Assembly (NCBI GenBank): GCA_026745465.1
Contig: JACYXH010000473.1
Span: 2,880,691-2,944,690 of the forward strand
Direction: 5' to 3'
DNA from: Lota lota
Lineage: Eukaryota > Chordata > Actinopteri > Gadiformes > Lotidae
Length of the DNA stretch: 64,000 nucleotides
Both the position numbers and the translations under genes were made by a program. A model generated the notes under the pieces. That model did not search any database. It saw nothing but the letters and a program-made list of their open reading frames with translations, and had not been told where the DNA came from. Every line of letters starts with the position of its first letter. The stretch's first letter is position 1. Below are positions 1-10,062 of this stretch, piece after piece.

Positions 1-586
1 CGTCGTCCTCCGTGACCGCCGTATAGGCCATGAGCGCGATGAGGCCCATGTGGAAAAGGAGGCGCAGGTGAGAGCAGCGGTGCTCCATGATGGTGCGGTC
101 GCGGTCGCAGTGGTCTAAGTACACCAGCAGGAGGGGCCGGCCGAACACGGAGCCCTTGCCCATCACGCCACGGTAGTAGACGTCGAGGCTCATGTCCGCC
201 TTGTCCCGCTCGTAGATCCTCTCGAAGGTCTTCATGTGGGGGTCTGCGTGGTCTGGGTCCTTCTTCACCCGGGTCACCATGTTGCAGAAGGCGGTGTACT
301 GGTGCTTGATGAACTCCTCGTACTTGCCAAAGGTCTCGTTGACCTCGTCAATCTTGATCTTCTGCAGGCACTTCCGGTTCTTTGCCGAGATCCTCTCTAT
401 CTGGCAGTGCAGTGCCTGGAAGTCCTTCTCCATGGGGTGGGCCTCGTCTTCCTGGAGGCCCTTGCGCAGCAGCCCGACCAGGGGGGAGATGATGCCACAG
501 ATGGGGTCGATGGAGGAGGCGAAGGACGAGACCTTCTCCACGCAGCATAGCACCTTGACCACCGTCTTCAACATGGCGTCTGCCAT
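1..586 (-). CDS. Rapunzel-like protein, array copy 1 (3' part cut by window edge)
   Basis: Only the first 195 codons lie in the window; the 3' end runs off the left edge. The start ATG (584-586) and the coding sequence match array copies 2 and 3 almost exactly. I see two coding differences from copy 2: a silent change at 71, and position 240, which turns Leu116 into Pro. The protein looks like the teleost rapunzel (rpz) family: an N-terminal hydrophobic stretch with the motif KVSSFASSIDP, a middle helical region, and a hydrophobic segment near the C-terminus (GLIALMAYTAV). In zebrafish the rapunzel locus affects fin and skeletal growth; the molecular role is not known to me. The family call rests on remembered resemblance and was not searched. 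There is no intron inside the coding part. Confidence 0.65.
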   Translation of the reverse strand, partial: MADAMLKTVVKVLCCVEKVSSFASSIDPICGIISPLVGLLRKGLQEDEAHPMEKDFQALHCQIERISAKNRKCLQKIKIDEVNETFGKYEEFIKHQYTAFCNMVTRVKKDPDHADPHMKTFERIYERDKADMSLDVYYRGVMGKGSVFGRPLLLVYLDHCDRDRTIMEHRCSHLRLLFHMGLIALMAYTAVTEDD

Positions 587-1609
587 TGCTCCTGCTTCTC
601 AGCCGCTCAGCTGCTCTGTACTTCGAGATCTAGAAATGTGGCGTAGAGTCTGTAGACAGAAACACAGTATCTATTTAACATTGAAGTCTCTTCTGATATT
701 ATTTTTATTATTCTAAAAATATATATTATTATTAGTAATAAAAGATCAGGTTTGTGTGAAAGGTGTTTTTTAACAGAGCAATGTGAATAAGACCTGAGGG
801 GGTTGGTTAAATATTTGTTGTCATTGCTGCGTTAGCATCAGTGTGTCACCAAGGGAAACTGAGCTCAGATGGTGTGTGGGGTTGTTCTCTATCTGCAGCA
901 CCATCAACATGTAAGAGGAGCCTGTAGGTCCACCATATGTTCACATGTCTGGAGTCTCAATGTTTTATTTGATGGCCTTAATCATCTCTTTTAAATATGG
1001 CAACGTTATTAATAATTGTAGCTGTCATTAAGTAGCAGTGACGCTTTATTTTACAAGGCAAGATCACACCCACTTCCACAGAATCAAACCTTTTGTATCC
1101 ATTCATATCTGTGACATTAATCACCAGATCCATATCCTGTTTTTCAATAACTTTATGAATAGTTGGTGGTGGGTGTGTCTTAGGTCTTTGGCCTACTCTT
1201 TACAGTAACGTGAAGGATAACAACTTTTTTATATATTTAATTGCTCCTTTTACAGACATATCCACATTGCATTATTAAATATAGTCACATAGCAGAGCTC
1301 TTACAATTATTTGTTTTGATGAGACTGATGTAATTTCCTGATTCTTAACTATACCACAATCAATCATTGTACTTATTTTCTCTTTCATCTGTTCAAACCA
1401 TGTTCAATTGCAATCAACTGTAACGCGGAATGTTAAATGACCTCGTCCGACACGTTATAACAGTCTAATAATGTATACGCTGACTTACCTGTGATGAAAC
1501 AATCGAGCTTATTCTGCCTACATGGGATGTTCTATTTCATGTAGGCTACGCCGTCTAGGCTTCGCCTTATGGGCTTGTCCCGTGCACTGAATTTTTTTTC
1601 ATTAATGCA

Positions 1610-1658
1610 CCAATCAACGTGGGCACAGCCCACACTTCCCACGACACAGTGTATATAA
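1610..1658 (+). promoter_or_regulatory. Candidate CCAAT + TATA promoter, array unit 1
   Basis: A CCAAT box at 1610-1614 and a TATATAA box at 1652-1658 are spaced as in a classic pol II core promoter and point rightwards, opposite to the rapunzel genes. An AATAAA signal follows at 2008-2013, so a transcript of roughly 330 nt would be possible. The only open frame I see begins at 1731 and has 29 codons. No expression evidence is available. Confidence 0.4.
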
Positions 1659-1959
1659 CGCGGCGCACAGCTGTGTTCGTCCTCTTTTTTCGTTCAGCAT
1701 TTGCACTAAACTAAAATCGGAATTAACCGTGATGAATTCATGCAGCAGTGGCGTGGCGTTGCCACCATTTCCACTTCCATTTCATTTCCACCCACCTCAT
1801 TTATATAAAGAACCCTGTTAATCATTACATATTTATTCTAGCATCTTTGCACTCTGCAGCATTGCAACAAACTTCATTGTTGTTGTTTTAGTTAGTTAAA
1901 TATTTACCTTTGTTTAGCTTAGTTGTCCTTGTTTTAGCTGTATGTCTATTCTGGTTTAG

Positions 1960-2035
1960 TGCCTTGAAGCAGAGTCAAATTTATTGTGGGTGTACACACA
2001 CTTGGCCAATAAAGCTGATGACTGACTGATAGTAG
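1960..2035 (+). mobile_element. LINE (L2/CR1-like) 3' tail fragment, unit 1
   Basis: The stretch ending CTTGGCCAATAAAGCTGATG followed by short ACTGACTGA repeats resembles the 3' end of fish L2/CR1-type non-LTR retrotransposons, which finish in a short tandem tail. Only the tail is visible; no reverse transcriptase is adjacent. The assignment is from memory of the consensus end. Confidence 0.45.
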
Positions 2036-2334
2036 ACAATGTATAGTGCAAATGCTATAGGTATGTTATATGTTTTGATATAGTTAGCAATTTATATATA
2101 ATGCAAACACTATATGTACGTTTTATGTTCTCTGGTACATTTAGCAATTAATACCTTTTTTTTAAGAGCCCTCAACAATTCTACTGTAAGTTCATACATG
2201 GTGTGGAGGTGTTCTGTTTAACGTTTTTAAACTTCCCATCTCCCCCAATGGTACAATTATATCAAAGCCTGAAAGTAAATACACCTTGTAAACAAAAAAG
2301 GGATTGTGAAAACATTTGACACATAACAGCAGCA

Positions 2335-2340
2335 TTTATT
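2335..2340 (-). terminator. Poly(A) signal for rapunzel-like copy 2
   Basis: AATAAA on the minus strand, about 430 bp past the stop codon at 2767. The same signal lies at 5199-5204 for copy 3. Confidence 0.45.
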
Positions 2341-2766
2341 GTGGCAGCTAATACACAAAAGCATGGACTCCATTTAAACAAAATATCCCACACAGCATTT
2401 AAACAAAATATCCCACACAGCATTGATGTGTCAACCAAAATAATCGATACATTAGAATAAATTCCAGGCATCCTGACAATACAACTAAATCTCTAAAATA
2501 TTCCCGGCATGATTAACTATCTTTGGATTGGTCGAGAGTGGATTCAGGGACTTAAGTGACCCAACCCCTTCCCCCACCCCACCTGAAGTGCTTCCATAAT
2601 GATATGGACAGAATCATACCCCTCCCTTTCCTCCCACCCCGCCCCACCCCTTCCTCACTCCCTCCCTCCCTCCCTCCCCCATCTCACCCTCTTCCACCAC
2701 CCCTCCCACTCTCCCACCTACCCATCTCCCCTTCCTCCAACCTCCCCTCCGACCTCTCTCTCAGAT

Positions 2767-3450
2767 CTACGGCAGGCTCTCGTCCTTGCATTGACTCAGC
2801 ACCTCCTCCATCTGCTTCTGAATCTCCTGCACCCTCTTAGCCCACTTCTGGGCCACCTCCTCCTCGTCGTCCTCCGTGACCGCCGTATAGGCCATGAGCG
2901 CGATGAGGCCCATGTGGAAAAGGAGGCGCAGGTGGGAGCAGCGGTGCTCCATGATGGTGCGGTCGCGGTCGCAGTGGTCTAAGTACACCAGCAGGAGGGG
3001 CCGGCCGAACACGGAGCCCTTGCCCATCACGCCACGGTAGTAGACGTCGAGGCTCATGTCCGCCTTGTCCCGCTCGTAGATCCTCTCGAAGGTCTTCATG
3101 TGGAGGTCTGCGTGGTCTGGGTCCTTCTTCACCCGGGTCACCATGTTGCAGAAGGCGGTGTACTGGTGCTTGATGAACTCCTCGTACTTGCCAAAGGTCT
3201 CGTTGACCTCGTCAATCTTGATCTTCTGCAGGCACTTCCGGTTCTTTGCCGAGATCCTCTCTATCTGGCAGTGCAGTGCCTGGAAGTCCTTCTCCATGGG
3301 GTGGGCCTCGTCTTCCTGGAGGCCCTTGCGCAGCAGCCCGACCAGGGGGGAGATGATGCCACAGATGGGGTCGATGGAGGAGGCGAAGGACGAGACCTTC
3401 TCCACGCAGCATAGCACCTTGACCACCGTCTTCAACATGGCGTCTGCCAT
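2767..3450 (-). CDS. Rapunzel-like protein, array copy 2 (complete, 227 aa)
   Basis: A single uninterrupted coding exon of 227 codons plus stop. Residues 8-45 are mostly hydrophobic and carry KVSSFASSIDPICGIISPLVG; 50-130 is charged and probably helical; 138-160 contains YYRGVMGKGSVFGRPLLLVY; 173-190 is a hydrophobic segment (LLFHMGLIALMAYTAV); the tail (192-227) is acidic with a likely coiled coil. This order matches the rapunzel family as I remember it (zebrafish rpz and rpz2-5, usually tandem and intronless). No enzymatic motif is visible. A splice acceptor-like TTTCTGTCTACAG on the minus strand near 3513-3525 suggests a 5'UTR intron. The start is the first in-frame ATG. The function is not established by sequence. 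Confidence 0.75.
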   Translation of the reverse strand: MADAMLKTVVKVLCCVEKVSSFASSIDPICGIISPLVGLLRKGLQEDEAHPMEKDFQALHCQIERISAKNRKCLQKIKIDEVNETFGKYEEFIKHQYTAFCNMVTRVKKDPDHADLHMKTFERIYERDKADMSLDVYYRGVMGKGSVFGRPLLLVYLDHCDRDRTIMEHRCSHLRLLFHMGLIALMAYTAVTEDDEEEVAQKWAKRVQEIQKQMEEVLSQCKDESLP

Positions 3451-4473
3451 TGCTCCTGCTTCTCAGCCGCTCAGCTGCTCTGTACTTCGAGATCTAGAAA
3501 TGTGGCGTAGAGTCTGTAGACAGAAACACAGTATCTATTTAACATTGAAGTCTCTTCTGATATTATTTTTATTATTCTAAAAATATATATTATTATTAGT
3601 AATAAAAGATCAGGTTTGTGTGAAAGGTGTTTTTTAACAGAGCAATGTGAATAAGACCTGAGGGGGTTGGTTAAATATTTGTTGTCATTGCTGCGTTAGC
3701 ATCAGTGTGTCACCAAGGGAAACTGAGCTCAGATGGTGTGTGGGGTTGTTCTCTATCTGCAGCACCATCAACATGTAAGAGGAGCCTGTAGGTCCACCAT
3801 ATGTTCACATGTCTGGAGTCTCAATGTTTTATTTGATGGCCTTAATCATCTCTTTTAAATATGGCAACGTTATTAATAATTGTAGCTGTCATTAAGTAGC
3901 AGTGACGCTTTATTTTACAAGGCAAGATCACACCCACTTCCACAGAATCAAACCTTTTGTATCCATTCATATCTGTGACATTAATCACCAGATCCATGTC
4001 CTGTTTTTCAATAACTTTATGAATAGTTGGTGGTGGGTGTGTCTTAGGTCTTTGGCCTACTCTTTACAGTAACGTGAAGGATAACAACTTTTTTATATAT
4101 TTAATTGCTCCTTTTACAGACATATCCACATTGCATTATTAAATATAGTCACATAGCAGAGCTCTTACAATTATTTGTTTTGATGAGACTGATGTAATTT
4201 CCTGATTCTTAACTATACCACAATCAATCATTGTACTTATTTTCTCTTTCATCTGTTCAAACCATGTTCAATTGCAATCAACTGTAACGCGGAATGTTAA
4301 ATGACCTCGTCCGACACGTTATAACAGTCTAATAATGTATACGCTGACTTACCTGTGATGAAACAATCGAGCTTATTCTGCCTACATGGGATGTTCTATT
4401 TCATGTAGGCTACGCCGTCTAGGCTTCGCCTTATGGGCTTGTCCCGTGCACTGAATTTTTTTTCATTAATGCA

Positions 4474-4522
4474 CCAATCAACGTGGGCACAGCCCACACT
4501 TCCCACGACACAGTGTATATAA
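4474..4522 (+). promoter_or_regulatory. Candidate CCAAT + TATA promoter, array unit 2
   Basis: Exact copy of the unit-1 element: CCAAT at 4474-4478, TATATAA at 4516-4522 and an AATAAA at 4872-4877. The partial third unit ends before this point, so only two copies exist in the window. Confidence 0.4.
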
Positions 4523-4823
4523 CGCGGCGCACAGCTGTGTTCGTCCTCTTTTTTCGTTCAGCATTTGCACTAAACTAAAATCGGAATTAACCGTGATGAA
4601 TTCATGCAGCAGTGGCGTGGCGTTGCCACCATTTCCACTTCCATTTCATTTCCACCCACCTCATTTATATAAAGAACCCTGTTAATCATTACATATTTAT
4701 TCTAGCATCTTTGCACTCTGCAGCATTGCAACAAACTTCATTGTTGTTGTTTTAGTTAGTTAAATATTTACCTTTGTTTAGCTTAGTTGTCCTTGTTTTA
4801 GCTGTATGTCTATTCTGGTTTAG

Positions 4824-4899
4824 TGCCTTGAAGCAGAGTCAAATTTATTGTGGGTGTACACACACTTGGCCAATAAAGCTGATGACTGACTGATAGTAG
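4824..4899 (+). mobile_element. LINE (L2/CR1-like) 3' tail fragment, unit 2
   Basis: Copy of the fragment at 1960-2035, carried along by the 2,864-bp duplication rather than inserted independently. Confidence 0.45.
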
Positions 4900-5630
4900 A
4901 CAATGTATAGTGCAAATGCTATAGGTATGTTATATGTTTTGATATAGTTAGCAATTTATATATAATGCAAACACTATATGTACGTTTTATGTTCTCTGGT
5001 ACATTTAGCAATTAATACCTTTTTTTTAAGAGCCCTCAACAATTCTACTGTAAGTTCATACATGGTGTGGAGGTGTTCTGTTTAACGTTTTTAAACTTCC
5101 CATCTCCCCCAATGGTACAATTATATCAAAGCCTGAAAGTAAATACACCTTGTAAACAAAAAAGGGATTGTGAAAACATTTGACACATAACAGCAGCATT
5201 TATTGTGGCAGCTAATACACAAAAGCATGGACTCCATTTAAACAAAATATCCCACACAGCATTTAAACAAAATATCCCACACAGCATTGATGTGTCAACC
5301 AAAATAATCGATACATTAGAATAAATTCCAGGCATCCTGACAATACAACTAAATCTCTAAAATATTCCCGGCATGATTAACTATCTTTGGATTGGTCGAG
5401 AGTGGATTCAGGGACTTAAGTGACCCAACCCCTTCCCCCACCCCACCTGAAGTGCTTCCATAATGATATGGACAGAATCATACCCCTCCCTTTCCTCCCA
5501 CCCCGCCCCACCCCTTCCTCACTCCCTCCCTCCCTCCCTCCCCCATCTCACCCTCTTCCACCACCCCTCCCACTCTCCCACCTACCCATCTCCCCTTCCT
5601 CCAACCTCCCCTCCGACCTCTCTCTCAGAT

Positions 5631-6314
5631 CTACGGCAGGCTCTCGTCCTTGCATTGACTCAGCACCTCCTCCATCTGCTTCTGAATCTCCTGCACCCTC
5701 TTAGCCCACTTCTGGGCCACCTCCTCCTCGTCGTCCTCCGTGACCGCCGTATAGGCCATGAGCGCGATGAGGCCCATGTGGAAAAGGAGGCGCAGGTGGG
5801 AGCAGCGGTGCTCCATGATGGTGCGGTCGCGGTCGCAGTGGTCTAAGTACACCAGCAGGAGGGGCCGGCCGAACACGGAGCCCTTGCCCATCACGCCACG
5901 GTAGTAGACGTCGAGGCTCATGTCCGCCTTGTCCCGCTCGTAGATCCTCTCGAAGGTCTTCATGTGGAGGTCTGCGTGGTCTGGGTCCTTCTTCACCCGG
6001 GTCACCATGTTGCAGAAGGCGGTGTACTGGTGCTTGATGAACTCCTCGTACTTGCCAAAGGTCTCGTTGACCTCGTCAATCTTGATCTTCTGCAGGCACT
6101 TCCGGTTCTTTGCCGAGATCCTCTCTATCTGGCAGTGCAGTGCCTGGAAGTCCTTCTCCATGGGGTGGGCCTCGTCTTCCTGGAGGCCCTTGCGCAGCAG
6201 CCCGACCAGGGGGGAGATGATGCCACAGATGGGGTCGATGGAGGAGGCGAAGGACGAGACCTTCTCCACGCAGCATAGCACCTTGACCACCGTCTTCAAC
6301 ATGCCGTCTGCCAT
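5631..6314 (-). CDS. Rapunzel-like protein, array copy 3 (complete, 227 aa)
   Basis: Same length and organisation as copy 2. The only amino-acid difference I see is Ala4 to Gly, from a G-to-C change at 6304 on the plus strand. It is the array member farthest from the left edge and is transcribed leftwards, so its upstream region (6315-7262 and beyond) is the only one that joins single-copy flanking DNA. That region also carries most of the substitutions in the array, while the coding part is almost unchanged. This pattern fits purifying selection or conversion acting on the coding part. Poly(A) signal on the minus strand at 5199-5204. Confidence 0.75.
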   Translation of the reverse strand: MADGMLKTVVKVLCCVEKVSSFASSIDPICGIISPLVGLLRKGLQEDEAHPMEKDFQALHCQIERISAKNRKCLQKIKIDEVNETFGKYEEFIKHQYTAFCNMVTRVKKDPDHADLHMKTFERIYERDKADMSLDVYYRGVMGKGSVFGRPLLLVYLDHCDRDRTIMEHRCSHLRLLFHMGLIALMAYTAVTEDDEEEVAQKWAKRVQEIQKQMEEVLSQCKDESLP

Positions 6315-7262
6315 TGCTCCTGCTTCTCAGCCGCTCAGCTGCTCTGTACTTTGAGATCTAGAAATGTGGCGTAGAGTCTGTAGACAGAAACACAGTATCT
6401 ATTTAACATTGAAGTCTCTTCTGATATTATTTGTATTATTCTAAAAAGATATATTATTATTAGTAATAAAAGATCAGGCTTGTGTGAAAGGTGTTTTTTA
6501 ACAGAGCAATGTGAATAAGACCTGAGGGGGTTGGTTAAATATTTGTTGTCATTGCTGCGTTAGCATCAGTGTGTCACCAAGGGAAACTGAGCTCAGATGG
6601 TGGGTGGGGTTGTTCTCTATTTGCAGCACCATCAACATGTAAGAGGAGCCTGTAGGTCCACCATATGTTCACATATCTGGAGTCTCAATGTTTTATTTGA
6701 TGGACTTAATCATCTCTTTTAAATATGGCAACGTTATTAATAATTGTAGCTGTCATTAAGTAGCAGTGACGCTTTATTTTACAAGGCAAGATCACACCCA
6801 CTTCCACAGAATCAAACCTTTTGTATCCATTCATATCTGTGACATTAATCACCAGATCCATATCCTGTTTTTCAATAACTTAATGAATAGTTGGTGGTGG
6901 GTGTGTCTTAGGTCTTTGGCCTACTCTTTACAGTAACGTGAAGGATAAACACTTTTTCATATATTTAATTGCTCCTTCATTATAGACATATCCACATTGC
7001 ATTATTAAATATAGTCACATAGCAGAGCTCTTACAATTATTTGTTTTGATGAGACTGATGTAATTTCCTGATTCTTAACTATACCACAATCAATCATTGT
7101 ACTTATTGTCTCTTTCATCTGTTCAAACCATGTTCAATCGCAATCAACTGTAACGCGGAATGTTAAATGACCTCGTCCGACACGTTATAACAGTCTAATA
7201 CTGTATACGCTGACTTACCTGAGATGAAACAATCGAGCTTATTCTGCCTACATGGGATGTTT

Positions 7263-8776
7263 CCTTCCACCATTTTCCTCTAGTCAAATAAAGACAGCCC
7301 CTTTGCTCCAAATAAGGGCATATGAACGCGGAAGTGGCTCGTATTTGACGAGTATTGATTTGCTAGCGAGGAATGTCGTTGACAAGGGAAAGGGCTATTG
7401 GTGGTTAAACCCCGGGCTGCGCTTCGGTTTAGAAACACCAGCTGAGGACAGCGCAGGGTTTATCGTCTGCGTTGTTTTGCTCCGGTTACATCAAAGCCAC
7501 ACCTTCCTAGTCCGTGTTGGTTAAAAGGAAATAAGCAATGATAGTATCTTATTTATAATACTAGCAGAAAAGCCAATGAGCGCATGACTAAACATTATAA
7601 ACTTGATTCATCCTTCAGGATGTGAAACTTGGATCGGTCAAAAGTGACTAGTTCCTAGTGTGTTGACCCGGTGCATGCTCTATATGACGGAGAGCAGTCC
7701 CAACAACAATCGATGCTCAATGCGGACAATTTAGGAAGCAAATGTTCCACAGCAACATTTTCAGCCGCAGAAGAAGTCAGTTCATTAGAAATGTAGCATT
7801 GGTGCAAAAGTAACTTTTTATGTTCTTTAAAAAAAAAAAATCCACAGGACCTTTGCATGCATCGATAAGAGGCGGTGCAGTTTCTTTGTTATCCTAGATG
7901 TTTTTGATATAAAATTTATAAAGGTGAAGATAATAAATTGTACCAATTATCAAACCATAATAATCATAATTTCCGACAAACATACTGAAATACAAATACA
8001 TACTATCAAACACATTTATATGCACTTGTTTACAGAACATCCACATCCTAACTTAATCGTATAGTCTTCAGGAGAAACTTGAAATGTGTCTATACTGACA
8101 TTGTGATGGTTCCACTTGCAGTGCTAAGGCCTATCTGTTGGCCTAAGGCCTAAGAATGCTGAAATTTTTTTGTTTAAAATATAGATAAATAAAAACGTGA
8201 TTGACTTCTTGGAAGTAAAAGTGGGAAAACATCTGCAGAGGCTTCCAACAACATAAGTCTACCCACACCAGCACCACCATTGCACTCACATTTACACAAT
8301 GCACACGTGCACTTAACGTCTAAATACTGGCTTGGAATTGTAATATAAATCCATATTTAGTCATTTAACAGACTCTCCAAAATGACAGATGAATGAAGCT
8401 GAGAAGTTGTAGCACTACACAAATGCTGCATGACCAAGTTTCTACAACAGACATAGTGTAGAGTTGCAAATGTTTCAAAATGATAGTAATGGTGACAAAT
8501 TATAATTTGATAAAACCCACCTTTACGATCATATTCAGAGACTTGTACAATATTTACCAACTCAACCGCTGTCAGTAGCTACAACTCTTTGCATTATAGG
8601 ATAAATACAACATCATGTAATGTTTATCTTTCACTCATTGATAAGATAATTGATGGGAAAGTGATCACCTGTGGAACTTTCTATGCATTTACATCTTTAA
8701 TGGTTTTTGTTATTTGGTCATCAACATATTTTTCATGACGATAATGATAGTTTGTTGGATGGATTGTCAATTTGTT
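7263..8776. other. Non-coding flank of the rapunzel array
   Basis: Single-copy, mostly AT-rich sequence. Short open frames at 7252-7524 and 7655-7858 look like chance: there is no recognisable domain and no splice context. I see no RNA gene or transposon ends here. Confidence 0.5.
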
Positions 8777-8971
8777 ATGCCTTTGCTTTGCCCTCTCCAA
8801 CATGGATGATGAGTATCTTATAATAAAGGAATATATTATTTTGAACATAACTGCTCAGTGAAATAATAGTCAAATGAACACTGAAATAAACAATTCAATC
8901 AAGTTCAATCGAATGCAATCAAATTAAAATCACCCAAATCTCCACTAACTAATGAGTGCTTAAACATAATC

Positions 8972-8983
8972 ACCCCCCCCCCC

Positions 8984-9041
<58 letters not shown>
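8972..9041. repeat. Poly-C plus (CA)n microsatellite
   Basis: About 15 C residues followed by about 28 CA units, inside repeat copy A. A second degenerate CA-rich stretch follows to about 9107. Confidence 0.95.
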
Positions 9042-9044
<3 letters not shown>

Positions 9045-9220
9045 TCACTCAGAAACCACACACACACACTCAGAATCCACACACACAGACACACACACAC
9101 ACACATGCACTCAACATACACGTCACAACCCAGAGGGTCCTCCATGTGCTATAGAGTGTACAGTATAATCTCTGGTCGGTTCCCTTCCTCTATCTGTTAG
9201 GTTGTGACCACTCTCATATT

Positions 9221-9359
<139 letters not shown>

Positions 9360-9540
9360 GCTTTTGCTACCTTGTCTCTCGACTTCCATTCTTAGGACTG
9401 CTTGGTCGCCTGAACTCTCCAGTTATTTGGTTTCAGGTAAACAACACTCCAACAGCTAAAGCCAATGTTACAAACACATGTTTTGGGTGACATTTTTGGG
9501 GGGATTAGAAAGGTAGAAAGGTTAAGCCTTCTATTGAACC

Positions 9541-9541
<1 letters not shown>

Positions 9542-9587
<46 letters not shown>
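9542..9587. repeat. Poly-C homopolymer, about 46 bp
   Basis: A pure C run near the right end of repeat copy A. The length is probably unreliable in any assembly. Confidence 0.9.
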
Positions 9588-9588
<1 letters not shown>

Positions 9589-9735
9589 CCAGAGGGGTGA
9601 GCCGAGTTCAGCCATAGCCTGGCCTGCATTTGCTTATTAGCTGCCCTGCTTTATTTATTTTCATGTTTTTTGTTCTGGAGTACAGATGCTGGAAATCTGG
9701 ACCTGATGACGGACGTCAAACCAGGTTCTGCAGAA

Positions 9736-10007
9736 ATGTATCAGACACTATTACAGCTGTTGCTCATTGCCGGGTGAGTCAAGTTAAAATGGTTTATACT
9801 TGGTTTAAACTACTAGTAAGTAGAATGGCTATATTTAGGATTAAATGCTTGTTATTATTGTTCGGATCTTCGTTATTCAGCCCTCCGAAAAGGCTCACCA
9901 GGAAGCACGCAATGTTATAACTCGTGTTTTGTCCATAATTTTTATTTTAAATCAAATGACCACAGGTCATAAACCTGAAATACAACAAAGAATAACAATA
10001 CATTATT

Positions 10008-10062
<55 letters not shown>

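Larger units (their letters stand above)
1..7262. repeat. Tandem array of a 2,864-bp unit, each with one rapunzel-like gene
   Basis: Positions 1-2864 repeat at 2865-5728, and 5729-7262 is a partial third copy matching unit positions 1-1534. Copies 1 and 2 differ at only three sites that I noticed (71, 240 and 1134 of copy 1). The third copy carries more changes, mostly in the gene's upstream region (for example around 6352-6460 and 6600-6990). Homology stops at about 7262, just after the shared GGGATGTT. Each unit also contains a promoter-like segment, a LINE-like 3' tail, a 26-bp direct duplication (2370-2421) and a C/T-rich tract (about 2600-2762) beside the gene's stop codon. The near identity implies very recent duplication, ongoing gene conversion, or an assembly artefact. 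Confidence 0.95.

Noticed and set aside
234..716. Plus-strand frames antisense to the rapunzel genes (also at 3098 and 5962)
   Set aside because: Shadow frames of the real minus-strand coding sequence; repeated only because the array repeats.
2556..2982. Pro/Ser/Leu-rich frames over the C/T-rich tract
   Set aside because: Low-complexity translation of CCT-rich DNA overlapping the 3' end of the minus-strand gene.
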